51,300 nucleotides of DNA, taken from positions 1 through 51,300 of the forward strand of contig JAPPDF010000081.1 of NCBI GenBank assembly GCA_028875575.1, in the 5' to 3' direction. How positions within the stretch are numbered: position 1 is the stretch's first letter; each line of letters starts with the position of its first letter. The translations under genes were made by a program, and so were the position numbers. The notes beneath the pieces were generated by a model that was not told the DNA's origin, ran no database searches, and saw only the letters and a list, made by a program, of their open reading frames with translations. Positions 1 through 9,282 of this stretch are shown one piece after another. Origin of the DNA: Acidobacteriota bacterium. Lineage in GTDB: Bacteria > Acidobacteriota > Terriglobia > Versatilivoradales > Versatilivoraceae.

Positions 1-1356
1 CACGACGAGGACGAGGATCACGACCACGACGAGGATGAGGATCACGACGAGGAAGAAGACGAGCACGGACACGGCGAGGACGAGATTGAACGCATCCTTC
101 TCGACTCACGGCGCCGGAATTTCCGCTTTACCGGGGGATTGCGCGACCTGGGGAAGGCCGTTGACGAATTCGTTCTGAAACTGAACCTGACCGACTGGAA
201 TCACAAGGAGATCGAGTTCTTCGAGAGCGGGGCACAGCATGTCGGCACAACCTTCGACCAGCAGGAATTCGTCTACCGGGGAGTCTTCGAGCAGAAAAAG
301 GTTGGACCGTTGAGCGGTCGCTTCGGCTTCTGGGGACTGGATCGAGAATACTCGGCAGTCGGGGAAGAAGCGCTGTCACCCCCCATCGATCAGACCGGAT
401 TCGCCCTTTTTGCCCTGGAGGAATTGGACTTCGAGACCACCAGGTTCCAGTTTGGCGGCCGAGTGGAGACCCAGCGCTACCGGCCGGGTCTTACCGACCT
501 CGGGGGAGATCATGCAGACGAAGAGGACGGTCACGGCCATGACGAGCACGATCACGGGGCCGAAGAAGGCGAGGAAGTCCCCGAGGCCGTCAATCGCACC
601 TTGACCGGAGCATCGGCGTCAGCCGGCCTGCAGGTGGACACCTGGAGTGGAGGATCGCTGGTCGTCAACTACTCCCACTCCTTCCGGGCTCCCTCCCTGG
701 AGGAACTCTACAACTACGGCCCCCACGCGGGGACGCTGTCCTTCGAGATAGGCGACCCGACCCTTCGCCCGGAAACGGGTGACGGCATCGAAATGTCCCT
801 GCGCCACAACAGTCGGAGTCTGAGAGGAGAACTCAACCTCTTCTACTACAACTTCGACAACTTCATCTTTCCCTTTGCACCCGGGACAGTCGCAGGTGGG
901 TTACCGGTGATCGAATTCACCCAGCTCAATGCCCGCTTCCTGGGAACGGAAGCCAACCTCGACATCAACCTGAATCCCAAGCTCTGGCTCAACCTCGGCA
1001 TGGATTACGTGGATGCCCAGGAGACCGACCTGGGCACACCGCTGCCGAGAATTCCTCCGCTTCGAGGCAAGCTCGGGTTCGACTTCAACCACCGGGGATT
1101 TCGGGTCGCGCCGGAACTGATCATGGCCGCTCAGCAGCACCAGACCTTTACCGGAGAGACCCGCACACCGGGATACGCCGTGATGAACCTGAAGGCCTCT
1201 TACACCTTCGCCCAGCCGCACCTGGCCCATCAGTTCTCGTTCAAGGTCTTCAACCTGAGCGACCGGCTCTACCGGAACCATTCCTCATTCATCAAGGATC
1301 TGGCTCCCGAGATTGGGCGTGGCATCCGGGTGACCTACACAATGCGATTCTTCTGA
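1..1356 (+). CDS. TonB-dependent outer-membrane receptor, 3' part (metal-type candidate)
   Basis: The frame is open from base 1, so the start lies outside the window and about 451 residues are visible. The sequence shows alternating beta strands, a TonB-receptor-like segment (SFRAPSLEELYNYGPHAGT) followed by FEIGDPTLRPETG, and the aromatic C-terminus YTMRFF expected of an outer-membrane barrel. Two stretches very rich in His, Asp and Glu occur, at residues 1-28 and about 168-190, probably in extracellular loops. Zinc receptors of the ZnuD type also carry His/Asp-rich loops, so Zn or another divalent metal is a reasonable but unproven substrate. The plug and TonB box are not in the window. The family call is solid and the substrate is inference. 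Confidence 0.88.
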   Translation, partial: HDEDEDHDHDEDEDHDEEEDEHGHGEDEIERILLDSRRRNFRFTGGLRDLGKAVDEFVLKLNLTDWNHKEIEFFESGAQHVGTTFDQQEFVYRGVFEQKKVGPLSGRFGFWGLDREYSAVGEEALSPPIDQTGFALFALEELDFETTRFQFGGRVETQRYRPGLTDLGGDHADEEDGHGHDEHDHGAEEGEEVPEAVNRTLTGASASAGLQVDTWSGGSLVVNYSHSFRAPSLEELYNYGPHAGTLSFEIGDPTLRPETGDGIEMSLRHNSRSLRGELNLFYYNFDNFIFPFAPGTVAGGLPVIEFTQLNARFLGTEANLDINLNPKLWLNLGMDYVDAQETDLGTPLPRIPPLRGKLGFDFNHRGFRVAPELIMAAQQHQTFTGETRTPGYAVMNLKASYTFAQPHLAHQFSFKVFNLSDRLYRNHSSFIKDLAPEIGRGIRVTYTMRFF

Positions 1357-1547
1357 TCTTGAACTGGCCAGGACCGCGCTGGTGGCGAGGATGGAATTGG
1401 TAGGACAGGAAAGAAAAAGAGGAACAAGAGGATCCCGCGAAGGGACACTAGGATCAACTGAGGGGAATCGAAGCCAGAATTGAAAAAGTTAGGTCGGAGC
1501 AGCTCGTGAAGCGGCGAGGCCGAGGCGCTCTCACTCAAAAGCTGAAT

Positions 1548-2000
1548 TTACAGAGCCGGACGCCGGTCATGGAACGGATCCCTCCGGTTGAGTTCGGGAA
1601 ATAAGGAAAAGTCGCGGTCTCGGGTGAGCAGGAATTCAACGCCGTGGGCGAGACAGATCGCCGCAATCCGAGCGTCGTGCACGATGGCTCCCCGTACTCG
1701 CGACCGCTGAACCAGGACACCCAGAATCTCCAAGAAATCGTCTGTCTCACCGAGAAGCCGATTGCCTGGCGACGCCGTCCAGGCTTCGAGCTGCTGCCAG
1801 GCAAGTAGCGGCGGAGTGGCTGCCTCCCTCCAGATTCGGTGATTGGTCACGACGCTTAGAAACTCGTAGCAGCAAGGCCAGGGAATGGCCCAAACCCTGT
1901 CTCCTTCAGCCAACTCCCGCAAGACCTCACGAGCTGCCTTGTGCAATCGTGACTCCCTGCGGTGGGCATAGACCAGCAAGTTCGTATCGACCGCAATCAA
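1548..2000 (-). CDS. VapC-type PIN-domain ribonuclease toxin
   Basis: This is a predicted toxin of a type II toxin-antitoxin pair. PIN enzymes are Mg-dependent RNases. From the TTG chosen here (150 aa) the acidic PIN residues fall where expected: D5 in VDTN, E46 in CYEF, D109 in HDARIA, and D128/D130 in TRDRDF. The TTG overlaps the TGA of the antitoxin gene upstream by a few bases, which argues for translational coupling and for this start. The open frame extends further upstream, but that part lies inside the antitoxin gene in another frame and does not look like PIN sequence. Length is close to the usual 130-150 aa of VapC. The cellular RNA target cannot be told. Confidence 0.85.
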   Translation of the reverse strand: MIAVDTNLLVYAHRRESRLHKAAREVLRELAEGDRVWAIPWPCCYEFLSVVTNHRIWREAATPPLLAWQQLEAWTASPGNRLLGETDDFLEILGVLVQRSRVRGAIVHDARIAAICLAHGVEFLLTRDRDFSLFPELNRRDPFHDRRPAL

Positions 2001-2245
2001 TGTCTCTCCGGCTCTCCGTAAATCATTCCACGCAGGTCCTGCCACGAATAGGCCTCCAGCGGGTCGGCAGCCTCCGGATTCCCAGTGCTCAGATCCGGCA
2101 ACCGGTACCGGTTCCGTGATTCTGGCAGGGAGAGCAGTTGACGGAGACCCTCCTCCACCACGGAACGCAACGAACACCCTTTTTTCCTAGCGTGCTGTTT
2201 GGCGCGTGTCAGCAACTCGTCATGGATATCAATCGTCGTCTTCAT
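1997..2245 (-). CDS. VapB-type antitoxin
   Basis: This is an 82-residue protein beginning MKTTIDIHDELLTRAKQHA, the usual ribbon-helix-helix opening of VapB-like antitoxins: a short DNA-binding beta strand followed by two helices up to about residue 42. The C-terminal half (DLSTGNPEAADPLEAYSWQD) would be the toxin-binding tail. It sits directly upstream of the PIN toxin and their ends overlap by four bases. Antitoxins of this class bind and inhibit the toxin and autorepress the operon. An alternative start three codons upstream (2254) exists. The promoter should lie in 2246-2350 and was not identified. Confidence 0.85.
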   Translation of the reverse strand: MKTTIDIHDELLTRAKQHARKKGCSLRSVVEEGLRQLLSLPESRNRYRLPDLSTGNPEAADPLEAYSWQDLRGMIYGEPERH

Positions 2246-2616
2246 GAAAACCATACTAGCAATATTGAAACGTATGGGCAAACCATATCCATAGTCGCCG
2301 GACCAAGTCGCCTAGTTTGCCCAGAACCGGTGGGCCCGGGCTAGGTAGTCCCATCCAGAGCTATTCAACCAATTTTCCGGAATCCAGATGGGCTCATTTC
2401 ATCGCCGGGATCATTTCCGGATCCATAGGCCGGCACGGCTTGTGCTGCTCTCGGGAGAGGTAGTAATTGCAGGGCTTTGGCGGGCCTTTTTGCGACTTCT
2501 GAGACCTTGCCGTTGGCCGAAACATCCCCGTGTGGTAGGGTTTACGTTTTTCCGGGCTGCTCTTGAGAATCTCAACCGCCACAGGGAGGAAATGGCGGAA
2601 GCCTCCGGCAACATCC
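2246..2616. other. Intergenic region between the antitoxin gene and the bactofilins
   Basis: No confident gene is seen in these 371 bases. A GTG-initiated 62-codon frame on the minus strand (2394-2582) begins 35 bases after the second bactofilin stop and has a basic, Lys/Pro/Ser-rich composition, but has no visible ribosome binding site. The region must hold the antitoxin promoter on its left side. Confidence 0.4.
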
Positions 2617-3012
2617 TCAGGAATCCGGGGAGTGCACGGCTGGTGTGGAAAGAGAAGCAGACTTGGACTGCGGCACGACCTCGGATGCCGGTGGCGTCTT
2701 GGCTACGTCGATCCTGCCACGGACGACGGCTCCGTCCTCAATGAGGATCCGCGGCGTCCTCACGTCGCCATCGATCGAGCCGGTATCGCAAAGCCTCATG
2801 CGCTCAAGGCAGACTATATTCCCTGTGATGTGACCAAGAACCGTCAGGTTCCTGGCTTCGATGTCGGCAATGATTCTTCCGTTGGGGCCGACGGTCAAGC
2901 TGTATTCCGGAAGCCGGATGGTTCCCTTCACTTCCCCGTCAACAATAACGTCTTCGAGTCCACTCAGAGTGCCCTCGAATCTGAGGGATTCTCCTATGTT
3001 GGCTGTCCTCAT
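2617..3012 (-). CDS. Bactofilin (second of a tandem pair)
   Basis: This is a bactofilin-family (polymer-forming cytoskeletal) protein of 131 aa. The repetitive right-handed beta-helix core spans about residues 5-105, with the typical alternation VDGEVKGTIRLPEYSLTVGP, NGRIIADIEARNLTVLGHITGN and GDVRTPRILIEDGAVVRGRI. Bactofilins polymerise without nucleotide at the inner membrane face and serve cell shape, stalk formation or chromosome anchoring. The protein ends in a short disordered Ser/Pro-rich tail. It lies 19 bases downstream of a longer paralogue with the same pattern, so the two are likely co-transcribed and may co-polymerise. No M23 peptidase, a frequent partner, is visible next to them. 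Confidence 0.88.
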   Translation of the reverse strand: MRTANIGESLRFEGTLSGLEDVIVDGEVKGTIRLPEYSLTVGPNGRIIADIEARNLTVLGHITGNIVCLERMRLCDTGSIDGDVRTPRILIEDGAVVRGRIDVAKTPPASEVVPQSKSASLSTPAVHSPDS

Positions 3013-3031
3013 TTGACGGCACCTTCCGGAT

Positions 3032-3547
3032 TCAACCGCGGCTTTCCTGTCGAATGATCAGGGGTTTGGTTTTCTTGGCCGCCGGGAAGTTCATGTCTTG
3101 TCCGAGGGACTCGATCTTTCCATGAATGACCGCTCCCTCCTCAACCACAATTCGGGGTGTCTTTACCGTACCCCTGACTGTGGCGGTCTTGAGAAGCTCG
3201 ATCCTCTCCGAGGGAAACATTTTCCCGGTAACCCGCCCGAACACCGTGATCTTCCTGGCCTTGATGTTGGCTTTCACGTTTCCGTTGGGACCGATGGTCA
3301 GGTCGCTTTCCGGCAACTCGATGGTCCCTTCCACGGTGCCGTCAATAAAGACATCTTCCTGGCCGGCAAGGGTTCCGGTAAGCACCAGCGATTTTCCGAT
3401 GGCCGCGGTTCTACCGGCGCCTCCACGGGCGGATCTTGCCGCAGCCGGAATTGCGGGAGACGATTGGACAGGCGGCCCGGGATTCAACGGGTCGGACTTC
3501 GACGACAAGGACTGGGATTCCATTCCAGAGCTATTCCCTTTCTGCAT
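3032..3547 (-). CDS. Bactofilin (first of a tandem pair)
   Basis: This 171-residue bactofilin has a disordered N-terminus of about 48 residues rich in Ser, Pro and Ala, then the beta-helix core (residues ~50-145). Its segments, such as IDGTVEGTIELPESDLTIGP and KTPRIVVEEGAVIHGKI, closely parallel those of the neighbour downstream. A basic tail with KKTKPLI follows and could help membrane or DNA association. Internal Met9 is an alternative start. The longer N-terminal arm compared with its neighbour suggests that the two have different localisation or partner roles. The family call is firm and the function in this organism is unknown. Confidence 0.87.
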   Translation of the reverse strand: MQKGNSSGMESQSLSSKSDPLNPGPPVQSSPAIPAAARSARGGAGRTAAIGKSLVLTGTLAGQEDVFIDGTVEGTIELPESDLTIGPNGNVKANIKARKITVFGRVTGKMFPSERIELLKTATVRGTVKTPRIVVEEGAVIHGKIESLGQDMNFPAAKKTKPLIIRQESRG

Positions 3548-3685
3548 AGCGCCTCGCTAGTCTTCAAGGAACGTCAGAATGACCGCTAAACTAATGACTC
3601 TACATGAACTCACCCGGGATCGCCACGTTTTTCCAGGGCCATCTCAGGAACGGCGCCGGCTGCGAACCCGGATCGGTAGCGCCGT

Positions 3686-4954
3686 TCAGGACGCAGGCGC
3701 AACCGCTTCATCCACTCCTGTCTCACCTTCGGAACGTGCGATGATGGCCGCGCCGCAGGAATCGCTGAAGACGTTGACCACGGTGCGGTACATGTCCAGG
3801 GGACGGTCCACCGCCAGCATGGCGCCCACGATCAGCTCCACCTGAGGTCCTCTCAGGTTGACGGCCTCCAGAACAATGAAGATCACCACCAGCCCGGCGG
3901 AGGGCACGGCCGCCGCACCAATGGAGGCCAACAGCGCCGTGAACACCACCAGCAACTGCTGCTCCAGACCCAGAGAAACCCCCATCGCCTGAGCGATAAA
4001 GAGCACCCCTGCGCATTCGTAGAGAGCCGTGCCGTCCATGTTGACGGTGGCCCCCATCGGCAGCACGAAGGAACTGACCCGGTTAGACACCCCGACCTTG
4101 TTCTCCACGGCATTGATGGTGACGGGCAAGGTGGCACCCGACGAACTGGTGGAAAAGGCCATCACGATCGGCTCGACCATGTTCCGGAAATGCACGATCG
4201 GATTGATCCCGCCAAGGAAGCGCAGAACCAGCGGCAAAGTGAGCAACAGGTGTATCGTCAGGCCGCAGACCAGCATCAGGGCATAAAGACCCAAAGCCTT
4301 GAAGGCCCCCAGGCCCGTGGTGCCTACCAGGCGCACGATCAGGCCGAACACTCCCAGAGGAGCCACGATGCGAATGATTCCGCCGGTCAGGCGCATCATG
4401 GCTTCGAAGCCTGCCTCGAAAAAGTTCAGCAAGGGCTCACGGTAACGATCCCGGAGACTGCTGATGCTGATGCCCACCACGATCGAGAAGAAGATGATCG
4501 AGAGCATATTGGGCTTTGCCGCTGCCGAAACGATGTTCTCGGGCACGATGTCCAGGATCAGGTCCACGGGAGACTGGATGACGGTGAGATCGGGCATCTT
4601 CTTTGTCTCGGCATCCACAAGGTCTGCGCCGACTCCAGGACGGATGGTGTTTACCATCACCAGGCCCACCAGGCAGGCGGTCAGGCTGGTCATTACGTAG
4701 TAACCCAGGGTTTTCCCGAACAGACGCTTCAAGCCGGCCCCTGCCCCGACCGAAGCCACACCCGTAATGATTGAGGTCAGCACCAGGGGCACGATGATCA
4801 TCTTCAGCAGACGGATGAAGAGGTCGCCCAGCCAGCCCACCTTGTCAGCCAGGGTCTCCCCGCCGATCAGACCGGCAACGATGCCCAGCAGCATCGCAAT
4901 CGCGATCCGCCAGTGCAGCTTCTTGTGCCAGGGTTGGCCGGGTGCGGTGTCCAT
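3686..4954 (-). CDS. Dicarboxylate/amino acid:cation symporter (DAACS, GltP/DctA-like)
   Basis: This inner-membrane secondary transporter (422 aa from the chosen ATG) takes up glutamate/aspartate or C4-dicarboxylates with Na+ or H+. Family signatures are visible: the re-entrant loop motif SSSGATLPVT near residue 270, NMDGTALYE near 303, and VDRPLDMYRTVVNVFSDSC near 380-395. About eight hydrophobic segments are present. A start 13 codons upstream (4993) is also open, but the segment it adds is not family-like. The family serine motif reads SSSGAT rather than the commoner SSSAAT or SSSSAT. The gene stands alone on its strand between the bactofilins and the Oar-like receptor. Substrate cannot be assigned from sequence alone. 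Confidence 0.92.
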   Translation of the reverse strand: MDTAPGQPWHKKLHWRIAIAMLLGIVAGLIGGETLADKVGWLGDLFIRLLKMIIVPLVLTSIITGVASVGAGAGLKRLFGKTLGYYVMTSLTACLVGLVMVNTIRPGVGADLVDAETKKMPDLTVIQSPVDLILDIVPENIVSAAAKPNMLSIIFFSIVVGISISSLRDRYREPLLNFFEAGFEAMMRLTGGIIRIVAPLGVFGLIVRLVGTTGLGAFKALGLYALMLVCGLTIHLLLTLPLVLRFLGGINPIVHFRNMVEPIVMAFSTSSSGATLPVTINAVENKVGVSNRVSSFVLPMGATVNMDGTALYECAGVLFIAQAMGVSLGLEQQLLVVFTALLASIGAAAVPSAGLVVIFIVLEAVNLRGPQVELIVGAMLAVDRPLDMYRTVVNVFSDSCGAAIIARSEGETGVDEAVAPAS

Positions 4955-5268
4955 AACGGCGGGTATTCTACGCGAGTTGTTTCCTGAAAACAATCAGGCT
5001 GGAAGGATCTGCCGGTCGTTAACCCACTCTCGGTGTGGAAATGCGGTCCAGGGGATTGCGCCTCAGCCGCCGACCGGAAGCTTGGGTGGAATTCGGACGC
5101 CCCCGGTCAAGTAGGTGCTTTACTGAACTTCCACCCTGCCCCGCGAATCGTTCCGGAAAAAACGACCGATCGTCAATAAGGAAGAACCACGAATGGACAC
5201 CAGCACAATTCGTCGATCCATTTATTGGTGTTCATTGGTGATTCTTCATCTCCCCTCGTGGGTGCCGA
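4955..5268. other. Intergenic region with a repeat element
   Basis: This 314-base region between two minus-strand genes contains no credible gene. Its centre is the dispersed repeat described at 5134-5244. The left part should hold the promoter of the symporter gene. Confidence 0.5.
5134..5244. repeat. Dispersed intergenic repeat C, copy 1, with inverted-repeat end
   Basis: Bases 5134-5202 match 44076-44145 over about 70 bases, sharing CCCTGCC, CCGATCGT and GAACCACGAATG followed by ACACCA. In this copy GAACCACGAATGGACACCA (5184-5202) is followed at 5226-5244 by TGGTGTTCATTGGTGATTC, its imperfect reverse complement (three mismatches), so the transcript could fold into a hairpin with a 23-base loop. 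Both copies lie in non-coding DNA. Confidence 0.7.
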
Positions 5269-8200
5269 CTAGAACTCCACTTTCAGACCGACCTGGAGGG
5301 TGCGGGCGGAGAAAGCCGAGCTGATCAGGCCGAAGTCGGTAGTGTTGGGATTGTGCATGTTGACAACCCCCAGGCCGGTTAGTCCCGAGGTGCTGGTCAC
5401 GCTGAAGTTGGTGTGATTGAGGACATTGAAGGCGTCCACTCGAAGCTGCAGCCGCGATTCTTCCGTGAAGGGCAGCGCAACGCTTTTGCGCAGGCCCACG
5501 TCCAGCGTGGTGAACCAGGGGCCGCTGACAGGAGACATGGCCAGACTTCCCGCCTGCAGAAGGGCCGGATTCTTGAAAACGTTGGGATTGCCGAAGCCGC
5601 CCTCGGAAATGAGGCTCGAGTCGAACAGCGTCACCCGGCCGTCCGGGTGGCGGTGGGCCCCGGTCTTGGTCTGGAGAGCCTTGATATCGATTCCCTCCAG
5701 GTGCACGGTATTGGTCAGCGCACGGGAACCGCCGCGATTGATGGTTCCTCTTTGGGAGATGATGTTGACCACCTCTCCTGACCGCATCCTGAAGAATCCG
5801 CTGAGGTCCCAGCCGCCGGCGATAGTGTCCAGGATGCTGCCGCTGTTCATCCACCGGCGTCCGGCGCCGAGGGGAATCTCCCACACCCAGTTGCCGTTGA
5901 AGGTGTGGGTGATGTCGAAGCCGGGACGCAGGATCTCCAGCTCCGGCTGGGCGTTGTCGAAGAGCCCCCGGAAGTTGGACTGGCTGCCGGAGAAATTGGT
6001 CAGCACCTTCCCCCAGGTATAGTTGAACTGGCCCGTCAGTCCCGAGCGCAAGCGCCGCCTGATCTCGACTTGGAGGGCGTGGTAATTGGAGAAGGCGTTG
6101 TTGCCCACCACGTCGCTCACGAAGGCGTTGGGATTGCGCAGGAAGTAGCTGGCGGGCAGGGTGGCCCCGAAGCGCTCGCCTCCCTCCCCGTTGAGGAAGA
6201 AAATGCGGTTGGGGGCCACAAAGCCACCGATATACTGGCCGATCTCACCGTTCCGAATCCAGTTCTGGACGTACCCTGCCTGCAGGAAGCCCGCTAGACC
6301 CAGTTGCGGAAAGACCTGCAGCGGCTCGCCCACCCTGGGATCCCCGTTGGCCGCCAGGTTGCGTTGGGCGCGCCGGAAGTCCTCGATGAAGCCCGGGGGC
6401 AACAGCACCTGGTTGAGATCGATGGCCCGGGTCAGCTTGACGCCGTGGTTGCCCACGTAGCGCAACTCGACGGCCGTGTCCTGCATGAGCCTGTGCTGCA
6501 CCCCGATGTTCCACTGCTGCACGTAGGGGGTGCGCATGTCGGGATCGATGGTGAAGAGGGCTGCCGTGGAATCGGCCAGAATGCCGTCCCGGGCGGTGCG
6601 GGGAATCCGGAACTCGGGAACCGGAATGGGAACCAGCCCGCCGCCGCTGACCGTGCCGCTGAGTCCCGACAGGGACACCGACTGGCTCAGGCCGTCGTTG
6701 CCCCGCAGGGCATTCAGCACCGTGGTAAAGCCGTTGTCGACCACGTAGTTGATGCCGTAGCCGGCCCGGATGACGGTCCGGTGCCCGGGCCCGGGCTGAT
6801 AGGCGATCCCGATGTTGGGTGCGAAGTTGTTGCCGTCGCCGGTGTAAAAGGGCCTTCCGTTGGTGGAGCCGGCCAGATCCACTACGGCGTCCGGATCCAG
6901 CACCGCTTGCCACCCGCCCACCGGAAGGAGTGCCAGTCCCTTGGCCTCGTCGGGCACCGAGTGATACTCCCAGCGGAAGCCGAGGTTCAGGCTCAGGCAG
7001 CGGCTGATCCGCCAGGTGTCTCCCATGTAGAAGTTGACAAAGTTCTGCTTGAGCAGGTTGGTGTTGGAAGCCCCGTCGACGAAGCCCGAAATGGGCGAGG
7101 CCGCGTTAAAGGTCTGATCGGCGCCGTCGACAAACCCTCCCAGGGTTCCCAGGAGTCCGGAGGCGGCGCTGAGTTCGCCGGAAGCGATCCCTCCGGGAAA
7201 AATGTCGGGCACCAGCGGATCGGGGTTCCCGGGACCGAACCCCAGGGTGTAGGTGGGTACGGTGCCGGCGTCATTGAACTGATCCACCTGGGTCAGGCGC
7301 ACGCTGCCCCCCACCTTGACGGTATGGTTCCCCTTGACCCAGGAAATGTGGTCCATGATGTCCACGTTGCGGGTGTCGCGCCCCTGAGCCATAAAATCCC
7401 GGACGGGATTGCTGAAACCACCCCCCAACGACAGCCGGTAGCCCAGGGGAAAAGTCTCATTGGTGAAGAAGCGGGGATTCGAACTCTGGTAGCCCACCCT
7501 GGCCTCGTTGGTGACGTTGGCCTTCAACAGGCTGTTCAGGGCAAAGGAAGCCAGCCGGCGTTTGGAGTCTTGCCCGGCGCCCGGCAGACCCGGAAAGACG
7601 GAGCCGATACTGTTGAAAACCGAGTTGGGGGTATCCAGCCGAAACTGGTGGAAGGTCCCGGTGAAGGAGTGGCTGGGGGTGATCTCATAGTCTCCCCGCA
7701 GCACAAACCAGTCGGCATCGCTCTTGTCGATGCTGTTGAAGCGAAAGCCGGAAGTGTTTCTTCCGTCGCCCACGCTGCTGTCATTGGGCAGCGGGGTCGT
7801 ATCCACAAGGGAGGCGATGGCCGGGTCGGGACTGAACCCGGAGAGCTCGAAGAGGTTTACCGTGGCAACCTGGCCGTTGTCCTGCCTGACGTAGCTGAAA
7901 TTGCCGGCACGGGCCGACGGGGTCAGGACGGTGCGGACCACCGATGCCGTACCGGGGCTGCGCTCCTCCTCGTAGTTGAAAAAGAAGAACAGCTTGTCCT
8001 TCAGGATGGGACCGCCCACGTTGAAGCCGAACTGGTGTATGAAAGTCCGTTCCTTGTCGAGGCCGGCGGCATTGTTGAAGTAGTTGTTGGCGTTGAGGGC
8101 ATCGTTGCGGTGGTAGTAGAAGACCTCGCCGTGATAGGCGTTGCCTCCGGACCGGGTCACGAAATGGGTCTGGGAGCTTCCCAGGCCGGCGTCCACGTCG

Positions 8201-8901
8201 GCATTGGCGGTGGTAATGCTCACCTCCTCGATGAAGCTCTCCTGCACCGGAATGGTTCCGAAGAGGGCGTCGGTTCGAATGAAGGTGTCCTGGTTGTTGA
8301 TTCCGTCCAGGGTGAAGTTGTTGAAGGTGCCTCTCCCCCCGTTGATGGAGACCGAGCGCGTCCCCCCGGGACTGGTCACGCCGGCCTGGGTAAGCGCCAA
8401 CTGGACCACGCCGCGCCCGTTCAGGGGAAGATCCTTGACCTGCTCCCGGTTGAGGTTGGTACTGATTTCGGCGTTGACCTCGTTCATCACGGATTGAGTC
8501 TCGGCCGCCGTCACCACCACCGTCTGGGTCACCACACCCACCTCCACCACGATGTCGACATTGGCGGGGGCGCCCAGCGCAACCTGAACGTCTTCGACCA
8601 GGGCCGTCTTGAAACCGTCCGCGGCCGCTTCGACGCTATAGGTCCCCTGGGAGACGTTGGGAAACACGTAGAGACCTGAGCTGTTGGTGGTGGTCTCCCG
8701 GGCCACGTTGGTGGCGGCGTTGGTCAAGGTCACCGTCACGCCCGGCACCACGGCGCCGGTCTGATCCAGCACCCTGCCATCCACGCGGGAGGTCAATAGT
8801 TGACCGCCGGCTGGGATGGCCGCCGCAAGCAGCACCGCCGCAAGGACAACCACACTCCCACCACGCACCAAACCTTGAATTGCAAACGGTCTACCGAACA
8901 C
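5269..8901 (-). CDS. Oar-like TonB-dependent receptor with carboxypeptidase-regulatory domain
   Basis: This is a 1,210-residue outer-membrane protein of the type expanded in Acidobacteriota. The GTG start at 8901 is preceded by CAGGAGG at proper spacing and opens directly into a signal peptide (hydrophobic residues ~15-32). The open frame runs 45 codons further upstream without signal-like sequence. After the signal come a carboxypeptidase-regulatory-like beta-sandwich (residues ~38-120, RVDGRVLDQTGAVVPGVTVT), a plug domain (~130-260, including QVKDLPLNGRGV), and a long beta barrel ending LQVGLKVEF with a C-terminal Phe. Such proteins are thought to import or handle bulky substrates such as oligosaccharides or peptides. 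No SusD partner is adjacent. Substrate is unknown. Confidence 0.92.
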   Translation of the reverse strand: MFGRPFAIQGLVRGGSVVVLAAVLLAAAIPAGGQLLTSRVDGRVLDQTGAVVPGVTVTLTNAATNVARETTTNSSGLYVFPNVSQGTYSVEAAADGFKTALVEDVQVALGAPANVDIVVEVGVVTQTVVVTAAETQSVMNEVNAEISTNLNREQVKDLPLNGRGVVQLALTQAGVTSPGGTRSVSINGGRGTFNNFTLDGINNQDTFIRTDALFGTIPVQESFIEEVSITTANADVDAGLGSSQTHFVTRSGGNAYHGEVFYYHRNDALNANNYFNNAAGLDKERTFIHQFGFNVGGPILKDKLFFFFNYEEERSPGTASVVRTVLTPSARAGNFSYVRQDNGQVATVNLFELSGFSPDPAIASLVDTTPLPNDSSVGDGRNTSGFRFNSIDKSDADWFVLRGDYEITPSHSFTGTFHQFRLDTPNSVFNSIGSVFPGLPGAGQDSKRRLASFALNSLLKANVTNEARVGYQSSNPRFFTNETFPLGYRLSLGGGFSNPVRDFMAQGRDTRNVDIMDHISWVKGNHTVKVGGSVRLTQVDQFNDAGTVPTYTLGFGPGNPDPLVPDIFPGGIASGELSAASGLLGTLGGFVDGADQTFNAASPISGFVDGASNTNLLKQNFVNFYMGDTWRISRCLSLNLGFRWEYHSVPDEAKGLALLPVGGWQAVLDPDAVVDLAGSTNGRPFYTGDGNNFAPNIGIAYQPGPGHRTVIRAGYGINYVVDNGFTTVLNALRGNDGLSQSVSLSGLSGTVSGGGLVPIPVPEFRIPRTARDGILADSTAALFTIDPDMRTPYVQQWNIGVQHRLMQDTAVELRYVGNHGVKLTRAIDLNQVLLPPGFIEDFRRAQRNLAANGDPRVGEPLQVFPQLGLAGFLQAGYVQNWIRNGEIGQYIGGFVAPNRIFFLNGEGGERFGATLPASYFLRNPNAFVSDVVGNNAFSNYHALQVEIRRRLRSGLTGQFNYTWGKVLTNFSGSQSNFRGLFDNAQPELEILRPGFDITHTFNGNWVWEIPLGAGRRWMNSGSILDTIAGGWDLSGFFRMRSGEVVNIISQRGTINRGGSRALTNTVHLEGIDIKALQTKTGAHRHPDGRVTLFDSSLISEGGFGNPNVFKNPALLQAGSLAMSPVSGPWFTTLDVGLRKSVALPFTEESRLQLRVDAFNVLNHTNFSVTSTSGLTGLGVVNMHNPNTTDFGLISSAFSARTLQVGLKVEF

Positions 8902-9282
8902 GATTCGCCTCCTGGGGCCACCCTGACCCGAACTTGTCAAACCAGAATTCTCAAGGCGGCCATAACCACTGTTGGCAGGGGGGCAATCGGACGAATAAGT
9001 CAGTCCCATCGCCAACTGTCCACCCTGCACAATCACAACTTCACCTCTCTCGATTGTGCATTAAGTTCACAGCCTTTGCAAGCGGTCTAGAGACGAGTAT
9101 ATGTGGGGAGAATGAACATACAGGCGGGGGCAAACAAGCTGCAAACCAGAGTCCGTCACCGGAAACATGGCCCGATTCACCCTACCCATTGCCCGGGGCT
9201 CGGGTACAATGCCCTTGGCGTGGGTACACGTATGCGGAGCAAGTCAGACGAAATCATCGACAGGTAGCGAGGAGCGAACAAC
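8902..9282. other. Divergent intergenic region
   Basis: These 381 bases separate two divergently transcribed genes and must carry both promoters. I see a strong ribosome binding site for the minus-strand receptor (GGAGG just right of 8901) and a purine-rich site before 9283, but no convincing -35/-10 pair and no gene. Confidence 0.45.

Noticed and set aside
2394..2582. A 62-codon GTG-started minus-strand frame downstream of the bactofilins
   Set aside because: It lies in a plausible operon position, but there is no ribosome binding site and no recognisable sequence. Left as unproven.
6304..8679. A 791-codon plus-strand open frame opposite the Oar-like receptor gene
   Set aside because: Composition is Gly/Val/His-rich with no family sequence. 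It is an antisense by-product of the GC-rich receptor gene, whose own signal, plug and barrel are clear.
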